The position numbers and the translations under genes were made by a program. A stretch of DNA of 64,000 nucleotides from Butyrivibrio sp. (lineage in GTDB: Bacteria > Bacillota > Clostridia > Lachnospirales > Lachnospiraceae): the NCBI GenBank assembly GCA_017535785.1, contig JAFXTN010000008.1:62001-126000 (forward strand), written 5' to 3'. Of the stretch, positions 8,021-13,807 are shown piece by piece; the first letter of the stretch is position 1; each line of letters opens with the position of its first letter. The notes below the pieces were generated by a model that did not search any database, was not told the origin of the DNA, and saw only the letters and a list, made by a program, of their open reading frames with translations.

Positions 8021-8063
8021 CAATGCATGGAGTACTACTATTTGTGCTCCATGTATTGTTTTA
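8021..8063 (+). terminator. Intrinsic terminator after paralog 4
   Basis: CAATGCATGGAG and CTCCATGTATTG pair over 12 bp with one G-T pair and are followed by TTTT. Confidence 0.75.
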
Positions 8064-8095
8064 CAAACACTTATAAGAGAAAGGGGTTATAGGAT

Positions 8096-8782
8096 ATGAA
8101 GAAAAGAGTATTAAGATCTGTGACAGGTCTTTTGGCCGTTGGAGTACTTGGAGTAACAGTTTTTATAGGAGTAAAGAATACCTATGGAATATGCGAGGTA
8201 GAGACTGCCGAGTATGTAATGAGCGAGAATCTGGTCAATGGAATAAGGGATCCTTCAAGTTTGACAGGCTCAGAGGCGTATAAAGAGGTAACAAATTATA
8301 CTAAGCTTGCAGATTTTGAAAGATCACTCAGTAATGACAAGTGGGTTGCACATGTATACCTAAAGGGCTATAAGGGCGATATCCTTTTGGTGGCAGATAC
8401 AGCATACGGACATTTTGACGATGATCTGAAAAGGGAAATTAATTACGCAGGTAAAGTAAGCGTTTATACAGATGCGGGCAATCGAGTAAGATGTATCGGT
8501 TTCTTAAGTGCAGGTGGATCCGGTGGCGAAGTAAAAAGAACGGATGACGGTGTTCTTTTTGCCAATAATCATCACTCAACCGAATCATATCTTGTGACTG
8601 CTGACGGATTGGATATCGTACATAAGGATTATGTTAATGATCGTGATAATTGGGGATATGTAAATGCCACAAATGATCCAAGTAAAAAAGTTGAGTTTGC
8701 GAACGATAAGGAAAAGATAAATCAGATTTACGCGCTTAATGACAAAGCAAAAACTATTCCGTTCACACATCCTCAGAAGTAA
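8096..8782 (+). CDS. Array paralog 5: secreted protein of unknown function (228 aa)
   Basis: The signal peptide (SVTGLLAVGVLGVTVFIGV) has no lipobox Cys. The linker is short and contains a VMSEN variant of the EEN motif. The shared domain is complete: WVAHVYLKGYKGDILLVADT, CIGFLSAGGSGGEVKRTDDG, NNHHSTESYLVTADG, IVHKDYVND, then a PFTH end. The gene has GAAAGGGG about 9 nt before its ATG and is bounded by terminators on both sides, so it is a separate unit, though no clear promoter was found between 8063 and 8090. Confidence 0.75.
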   Translation: MKKRVLRSVTGLLAVGVLGVTVFIGVKNTYGICEVETAEYVMSENLVNGIRDPSSLTGSEAYKEVTNYTKLADFERSLSNDKWVAHVYLKGYKGDILLVADTAYGHFDDDLKREINYAGKVSVYTDAGNRVRCIGFLSAGGSGGEVKRTDDGVLFANNHHSTESYLVTADGLDIVHKDYVNDRDNWGYVNATNDPSKKVEFANDKEKINQIYALNDKAKTIPFTHPQK

Positions 8783-8807
8783 TTATCAGACTTAAAATAC
8801 ATAAGAT

Positions 8808-8847
8808 GCCCGAGTGCTAAATTGTGCGGTACTCGGGTGTTTTTTTG
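8808..8847 (+). terminator. Intrinsic terminator after paralog 5
   Basis: GCCCGAGT and ACTCGGGT pair and are followed by seven T. Confidence 0.85.
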
Positions 8848-8927
8848 CCTTGAAATCCCTACCGCGGAGGGCTATTATATTGGTTAATACAAGTTATTTC
8901 CATTATGTATAGGAGGGTTGTAGTAGT

Positions 8928-9887
8928 ATGAAAAAAGTAAGTGATTTTGTTGGAAAGTACATGGCGATCATTGTACTTGTTGTTGCGGCGCTGGCGCTTT
9001 TTGTGCCTAAGAGCTGTCTCTGGATCCAGACGAGCTGGATCAATTATCTCTTGATGCTCGTTATGTTCGGAATGGGACTTACTCTTAAGCCTGTTGACTT
9101 TGCGCTTGTGTTCAAAAGACCTAAGGAGATCCTGATAGGTGCTATTGCGCAGTTCACGATAATGCCTCTTTTGGCGTTTGCGCTTGGTAAGATCTTCGGC
9201 CTTGAGGTTGGTCTTCTTGCAGGTGTTATCCTTGTAGGAACATGCCCCGGCGGAACAGCAAGTAATGTTATCACATATCTTAGTAAGGGCGATGTGGCTC
9301 TTTCTGTGGGAATGACGAGTGTTAACACGCTTCTTGCTCCTTTCCTCACACCGGCTATCACATATATGCTTCTTAGAACATCTGTAAACGTTGATGTTAA
9401 GAGCATGTTTGTTTCGATCATCAAGGTTGTTATCATCCCGATCGCACTTGGTCTTATCATCAATAAATTCTTCGGAAAGGTAACTGAGAAGGTTGTTACG
9501 ATATTACCTGTTGTATCGGTTGCGGCGATCACACTTATCGTTGCGGCTGTTGTATCCCACAACGCTGAGAGGATCCTCACAACAGGAGCTATTGTATTCG
9601 TTGTTGTAATCCTTCACAACTTGCTCGGATATCTTCTTGGATATTGCCTCGGAATCCTTCTTAAGCTTCCTGTTGCTAAGAAGAAGGCTCTTTCTGTTGA
9701 GATCGGTATGCAGAATTCCGGACTTGCAACATCTTTGGCAACTACAGCATTTGCTGATCTTGCGATGGCAACAGTTCCCGGTGCTATCTTCTCAGTATGG
9801 CACAATATTTCGGGAGCAGTTCTCGCAAACGTATTAAGAAAAATTGAGGATTCACAGGATGAAAATGATCTGAAGGAATCAGCTTGA
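8928..9887 (+). CDS. Bile acid:sodium symporter (BASS) family transporter
   Basis: This 319-residue membrane protein has about nine to ten hydrophobic spans and the family's most conserved segment, GTCPGGTASNVITYLSKGD, at about residues 104-122. BASS proteins use sodium to import organic anions; bacterial members carry bile acids, pyruvate, pantoate or other acids, so the substrate cannot be named. A second conserved stretch near residues 257-275 (EIGMQNSGLATSLATTAF) matches the crossover region that binds sodium. AGGAGG lies 12 nt before the ATG. It has its own terminator and interrupts the paralog array without an obvious functional link. Confidence 0.9.
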   Translation: MKKVSDFVGKYMAIIVLVVAALALFVPKSCLWIQTSWINYLLMLVMFGMGLTLKPVDFALVFKRPKEILIGAIAQFTIMPLLAFALGKIFGLEVGLLAGVILVGTCPGGTASNVITYLSKGDVALSVGMTSVNTLLAPFLTPAITYMLLRTSVNVDVKSMFVSIIKVVIIPIALGLIINKFFGKVTEKVVTILPVVSVAAITLIVAAVVSHNAERILTTGAIVFVVVILHNLLGYLLGYCLGILLKLPVAKKKALSVEIGMQNSGLATSLATTAFADLAMATVPGAIFSVWHNISGAVLANVLRKIEDSQDENDLKESA

Positions 9888-9911
9888 TAAAAGTTTAATA
9901 TGATATAATAC

Positions 9912-9947
9912 AGTGCATGGAGGTTGCGACTTCCATGCACTTTTTTT
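9912..9947 (+). terminator. Intrinsic terminator after the BASS gene
   Basis: AGTGCATGGA and TCCATGCACT form the stem, followed by seven T. It lies 26 bp before the next start codon. Confidence 0.85.
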
Positions 9948-9973
9948 AATGTCAAAAAAGGAAGGGGAAAGTT

Positions 9974-11113
9974 ATGAAGAAAAAATATTTTGCAGGGGTG
10001 ATAGCTCTTTTGACAATGACAGCTATGATCGCTGCGGGGTGCGGAAAGACTTCGGAAGGAGCAGGGGAAGCGCCTGTAGCTTCCGATAACGGCGGCGCTT
10101 CGGAGAGTGCAAGTATGGCTTCGGAAAATGCGGGAACGCAGCTTGCAAATCCATGGAGAGCTGCTACCGATGAAGAGATCGATCAGATTACGAATGGCTT
10201 CTTTAATATTCCGGAAGGTGCTACAAATTTAAAATACAGTGCGATGGATATCGAGGGTAGCGAATATACTCTTTTGCAAGCGACTTTTGATCTGGATGGG
10301 CTTGATTATACAGCCAGAGTTGAGTATGGAGCCGAGGAGTACGCTGATATTTCGGGAATGAACTATGAGTGGACTTCGACTGATGAGGGCAAGCTTGCCG
10401 GTTGGGGCTACGGAAACATGGATGCGAAGTTCTACAGATATGTGGGTGATGAGTGTGTGGATCTTTGCACTTGGTACGATATCGAGATAGGTATTGCGTA
10501 CAGTCTTTCTACTGTCGCTAAGGATCTCGAAGGCTTCGATATTCAGGCTGTTGTAGAGTCAATGTATCCGGGCGACGAAGTTATGCTTGATGATTTTATC
10601 AAGCAAGCTGCGCAGAAGGAGACATTTGAAAGCTACGATGAAGTGATCTCATATCTTACCAAGGGTCAGGGTTATGCGTATATCAAGGTCAAGGGTTATG
10701 ACGGAGATGTGCTTGCGGTAACGGACTATGTGTACAAGAATGATGATAAGACCAATGCTACGATCCAGGCATGCCTATACGGCAAGGTTGGTGATAAAGT
10801 CAAGAATCTGGGGTATGTTTCAACGGCCGGAACTGCTTATCCTTTGGCGCTTGGTGCCGGCGGCGAGCTTTACGCCTGCAATCCTCATTCATATGAAGTA
10901 CTGGTTCTAAATCCGGAAGGGACGGGGCTGATGTACAAGGACGATATCTCCGAAAGCTATGATCCTGCGGGCAATGCAACTTATTCCGGATTTACCAGAG
11001 AAACTAATAATGCTGACAATACTGTAGAATTCACCGGCGGTGAAGAGGAATATAATAAATATTGGGAGAATTATTTTAATGCTGAGGTGATCAACTTTAC
11101 GGTTGTGGAGTGA
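9974..11113 (+). CDS. Array paralog 6: two-domain lipoprotein of unknown function (379 aa)
   Basis: A lipobox (MIAAGCGKT) and a Gly/Ser/Ala linker lead to an extra N-terminal domain at about residues 50-215, absent from the other paralogs (NPWRAATDEEIDQITNGFF...). The shared array domain fills about residues 220-379: GQGYAYIKVKGYDGDVLAVT, LGYVSTAGTAYPLALGAGG, NPHSYEVLVLNPEG, LMYKDDI and a FTVVE end. The N-terminal domain resembles short lipoprotein domains common in Lachnospiraceae, but I cannot name it. The gene is flanked by terminators on both sides. Codon choice looks less A/T-biased than in paralogs 1-5. Confidence 0.75.
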   Translation: MKKKYFAGVIALLTMTAMIAAGCGKTSEGAGEAPVASDNGGASESASMASENAGTQLANPWRAATDEEIDQITNGFFNIPEGATNLKYSAMDIEGSEYTLLQATFDLDGLDYTARVEYGAEEYADISGMNYEWTSTDEGKLAGWGYGNMDAKFYRYVGDECVDLCTWYDIEIGIAYSLSTVAKDLEGFDIQAVVESMYPGDEVMLDDFIKQAAQKETFESYDEVISYLTKGQGYAYIKVKGYDGDVLAVTDYVYKNDDKTNATIQACLYGKVGDKVKNLGYVSTAGTAYPLALGAGGELYACNPHSYEVLVLNPEGTGLMYKDDISESYDPAGNATYSGFTRETNNADNTVEFTGGEEEYNKYWENYFNAEVINFTVVE

Positions 11114-11118
11114 TGAAC

Positions 11119-11148
11119 GGCGCCTTCCCTATATGGGAAGGCGCTTTT
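11119..11148 (+). terminator. Intrinsic terminator after paralog 6
   Basis: GGCGCCTTCCC and GGGAAGGCGC pair around a five-base loop and are followed by TTTT. It separates the paralog array from the lanthipeptide locus. Confidence 0.85.
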
Positions 11149-11175
11149 CAATAGTTGGGATTATGACAGTAGTAA

Positions 11176-11204
11176 TTGATAAATAGAGCAAAATTTGGCA
11201 TAAT
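11176..11204 (+). promoter_or_regulatory. Promoter of the two-component regulator operon
   Basis: TTGATA (11176-11181) and CATAAT (11199-11204) are 17 bp apart, about 70 bp upstream of the response regulator start. No LytTR repeat pair is seen here, so the regulator genes look constitutive rather than autoregulated. Confidence 0.5.
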
Positions 11205-11273
11205 AATAGCAAGGTCGTGGGGCGCGACATCAGGTTTTATTCAATAATGAATTAAATGATGTTGGAGGGGACA

Positions 11274-11990
11274 ATGGTAAAGATTGCTATTTGCGATGAC
11301 TCTAAATTCATGCGAGGCGAGATCAAGAAGAGGATCCTTGACTACTCCATGAAAAAAGACTTTGACTATACGCTTAAAGAGTATGACGCAGGAGAGAAGC
11401 TTATCGGATCGGGAGAGAAATACGATCTGATATTTATGGATTACGAATTTGAGAACAACGGTGAGAATGGGCTTGAGATCGCTAAGAAGATCAGAAGCTA
11501 TGACAAGAATTCCACTATTGTTTTTGCGACGAGCTATCCGTCTATCGTTTTTGATGCGTTCGAAGTCGGCACGTTTCGTTTTTTGACTAAGCCGATTGAT
11601 GATAAAAAGTTCTTTGATGTTCTAGATGCTTTCTTAAAGACTATGGAAGAGGACAATGTCCTTAAGATCCGATTGGATGGAGAGAACCATTTCTTTAAAG
11701 AGAGTATAATATCTTATGTTGAAGGTATGGGTAAAAACTGTATCTTACATTTCTGTGACGGCCGTGAAGAGATGGAGTGCCACGAGACACTTGGCGCCAT
11801 CGAGGGACGTCTATCCCCCCAGAAATTTTACAGATGCTATAAGTCGTTCTTGATCAACTTGGCTCAGGTTGACTCTTACAATCATGAAGAGGTTACCATG
11901 AGCACTGGTGAGAAACTGCTTATCAGCAGACTAAAGTACAAGGAGTTTAACAATATCTATTCAGATTATCTTGTAAAAGTAGGGGTATAA
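11274..11990 (+). CDS. LytTR-family response regulator (AgrA/LytR-like)
   Basis: The N-terminal receiver domain has the acidic pair CDD (residues 8-9), the phosphoacceptor Asp56 in LIFMDYEFE and Lys in the LTKPID turn. Residues about 135-238 form a LytTR DNA-binding domain (ISYVEGMGKNCILHF, then FYRCYKSFLINLAQVDSY). The start is set at the ATG at 11274, behind GGAGGGG; an in-frame ATG 6 codons earlier has no ribosome site. LytTR proteins of the AgrA group bind pairs of 9-bp direct repeats 12 bp apart. Two such pairs lie at 13324 and 21767, so this protein most likely drives the small ORF at 13458 and the lanthipeptide precursors. Confidence 0.9.
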   Translation: MVKIAICDDSKFMRGEIKKRILDYSMKKDFDYTLKEYDAGEKLIGSGEKYDLIFMDYEFENNGENGLEIAKKIRSYDKNSTIVFATSYPSIVFDAFEVGTFRFLTKPIDDKKFFDVLDAFLKTMEEDNVLKIRLDGENHFFKESIISYVEGMGKNCILHFCDGREEMECHETLGAIEGRLSPQKFYRCYKSFLINLAQVDSYNHEEVTMSTGEKLLISRLKYKEFNNIYSDYLVKVGV

Positions 11991-11993
11991 GAA

Positions 11994-13319
11994 ATGGGAG
12001 AATTATGTCAACAGCTGGCAGTTATCTTTGTGATATACACTGCCCGCGCTATATTGTGCTTTGCAAATTACCGGATCGCATTCGACAAATACTTTGATTT
12101 CCCGGCACTTAAGTGGAAAAAGACAAATTGGATATGGATAGGACTTTACGTATTCATCATGTATATGTACAGGCCTATGATAAATTACGGACCAAGGTCA
12201 TTAAGAAATGTCGTTTTGATCATTTATCTTGTGCGTATTGTTCCGTTTTTGTGGGCAAGATACGGATTCAGACCCATATATCCGGTGATCGTTTTATTTT
12301 ACGGAAGTACCGTGGATAGCATAGCTCAGAATATAGGATTTTTATTTTTCGGCAATCTCAGAAACGGAATATATGCTAATTTCATGGCGGATATATCTAC
12401 GCTTATTACAGAGCTTTTAGTGTTTGCGTTCATTATGGTAATGTTGTTCCTTGAACGCGCGAAGGCGATTAGATTATGTTTTACCAGGCTCACCATTGGT
12501 GAATATGTGATTCTTTTTCTGGCAAATATGTCTTATGCAATATTGGAAGGAAATATATTCAGACTCAATTCATCCAATAAATATATGATAGCCTTCAGCA
12601 TAGCAACATTTATATTTTTGATGGCTGTTATCATGCACGTTATTTTAGTAAGAGATCAGAATACATCTATGAACAATATGATAGGTAATCTGAAGGAGCC
12701 TATGAAGGAGATTACCGCTTCATATATAGAGATGAATGAGAAAAATACCGAATTAAGAAGATTCAGGCATGATACCAAAAATCTGTTATTGGTACTACAT
12801 TCGCTTCTGGAAGAGGGTAAGACTAAGCAGGCTGCCGAGTTTATCAATAAGATGCAGGAAACAATGCAGAGCAGTCAGCATAAAGCTTATGATACGGGTA
12901 ATTTCATTGCAGATGCATTGCTTGAATATAAAGGCAAGGTTGCAGCTCAAAAGGGGATAACCATGACATTTGAAGGGTGTATTCCCAGTAGCAGAGTAGA
13001 AGATGTAAATCTTGTCATACTGATATCAAATCTTCTTGATAATGCAATAGATGCAGCCAAGAAGGTGGATGGAGAGAAAAAAATCGAGATAGAATCCATA
13101 CTTAAAAAGAATATCTGGATCTTATCGGTTAAAAATTCATGTATAGATGACGTGGTCATCCGAAACAACAGGATAGAGACAACAAAAGAAAACAAAGAAG
13201 CGCATGGATTCGGGCTATTGAATATAGAGCGCGTTACCCAGAAATATTCGGGAAATCTGCAGCTTAGCTGCGAGAACTATGTGTTTGTTGCAAGAGCTAC
13301 ATTAATGCTCACGGCATAA
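11994..13319 (+). CDS. AgrC-like sensor histidine kinase (HPK10 group)
   Basis: The first about 225 residues hold six or seven membrane spans and no large external loop, as in peptide-sensing AgrC kinases. The kinase part has the phosphoacceptor His259 in RRFRHDTKNLL, the N-box NLLDNAIDAAKKV and a GFGLLNIERV G-box of the GHKL fold. It starts 3 nt after the response regulator stop, so the two form a matched pair. Kinases of this type normally sense a peptide encoded nearby. The nearest candidates are the seven-codon ORF just downstream and the lanthipeptides themselves. The 441-residue length is normal. Confidence 0.9.
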   Translation: MGELCQQLAVIFVIYTARAILCFANYRIAFDKYFDFPALKWKKTNWIWIGLYVFIMYMYRPMINYGPRSLRNVVLIIYLVRIVPFLWARYGFRPIYPVIVLFYGSTVDSIAQNIGFLFFGNLRNGIYANFMADISTLITELLVFAFIMVMLFLERAKAIRLCFTRLTIGEYVILFLANMSYAILEGNIFRLNSSNKYMIAFSIATFIFLMAVIMHVILVRDQNTSMNNMIGNLKEPMKEITASYIEMNEKNTELRRFRHDTKNLLLVLHSLLEEGKTKQAAEFINKMQETMQSSQHKAYDTGNFIADALLEYKGKVAAQKGITMTFEGCIPSSRVEDVNLVILISNLLDNAIDAAKKVDGEKKIEIESILKKNIWILSVKNSCIDDVVIRNNRIETTKENKEAHGFGLLNIERVTQKYSGNLQLSCENYVFVARATLMLTA

Positions 13320-13323
13320 AAAA

Positions 13324-13390
13324 ACAGTTTGTTCCCAAAATAATACTGTTTATTCCAATAATCGTAATTACGTCCCAAATTTTGTAATAT
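13324..13390 (+). promoter_or_regulatory. LytTR-regulated promoter upstream of the seven-codon ORF
   Basis: ACAGTTTGT (13324-13332) and ACTGTTTAT (13345-13353) form a 9-12-9 direct repeat, the layout bound by AgrA-type LytTR regulators. After 31 bp comes TAATAT (13385-13390), a likely -10 box, with no good -35 box, as expected for an activator-dependent promoter. The precursor promoter at 21767-21833 has the same repeat spacing and the same 31-bp gap to its TAATAT. Confidence 0.75.
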
Positions 13391-13457
13391 AGAATCAGGT
13401 AGTGAACAGAGACAACTTGAAAGCTTATATCAAAATGATGAAAGGGAGGTAACATTT

Positions 13458-13481
13458 ATGCCGTGGGATTGGGGTTTCTAA
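13458..13481 (+). CDS. Seven-codon ORF encoding MPWDWGF; candidate signal or leader peptide
   Basis: ATG at 13458 is followed by Pro-Trp-Asp-Trp-Gly-Phe and TAA. An excellent ribosome binding site (GGGAGG) sits 8 nt upstream. The ORF has its own LytTR-type promoter about 70 bp upstream and an intrinsic terminator 33 bp downstream, so it looks like the only coding content of a short inducible transcript. It has no signal sequence and no double-Gly leader. It could be an unusually short signalling peptide for the adjacent kinase, a translated leader that influences the hairpin, or part of a small RNA. The signals around it are visible; its function is inference. Confidence 0.5.
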   Translation: MPWDWGF

Positions 13482-13514
13482 TTTAAAAAGTATTCGAAAA
13501 AACGTTAATGAGTG

Positions 13515-13548
13515 AGAGGGCAGCCTTTTGGGGCAGGCCCTCTTTTAT
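13515..13548 (+). terminator. Intrinsic terminator after the seven-codon ORF
   Basis: AGAGGGC (13515-13521) pairs with GCCCTCT (13537-13543) and is followed by a T-run. With the promoter at 13385 it would define a transcript of about 150 nt. Confidence 0.75.
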
Positions 13549-13591
13549 TGCACAAAGTTCCATTAAAAAATGCCGTATTATTCTGACTAAG

Positions 13592-13630
13592 GGAATCAAC
13601 TGTATCAAAAATGCAGTTGGTTCCTTTTTT
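13592..13630 (+). terminator. Second intrinsic terminator upstream of lanM
   Basis: GGAATCAACTG and CAGTTGGTTCC pair over 11 bp with one G-T pair and are followed by six T. It stands between the small-ORF transcript and lanM, so lanM probably has a promoter in 13631-13780. I could not identify that promoter with confidence. Confidence 0.8.
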
Positions 13631-13702
13631 GTCCTCGTTAACTCCCCAAGCCGTTATTTATAGGTATTAATTGCTAAGATATGCATGTCAGGTGATAACA
13701 AA

Positions 13703-13740
13703 CGGGAATCGGGCCGAGGCTGAGCGTTTCCCGATTTTCA
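13703..13740 (+). promoter_or_regulatory. Hairpin in the lanM leader, possible attenuator
   Basis: CGGGAA (13703-13708) can pair with TTCCCG (13728-13733), followed by ATTTT. It lies about 70 bp before the lanM start and could be a weak terminator or attenuator. The stem is short, so this is tentative. Confidence 0.35.
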
Positions 13741-13807
13741 CCTTTGAAGATAAACAGATGCAAGAAACGTATAGATAAGAAGTAGAAGAAGGGCTGGTTA
13801 GAAGACT

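Noticed and set aside
9044-9580. A 178-codon minus-strand frame
   Set aside because: It is a shadow of the BASS transporter, rich in Thr, Ile and Arg from reversed hydrophobic codons.
13633-13655. Possible LytTR repeat pair (CTCGTT and GCCGTT) before lanM
   Set aside because: The offset is 16 bp, not 21, and the half-sites match poorly. A similar 16-bp pair near 22072 (ACGGTT/ACAGTT) was rejected for the same reason.
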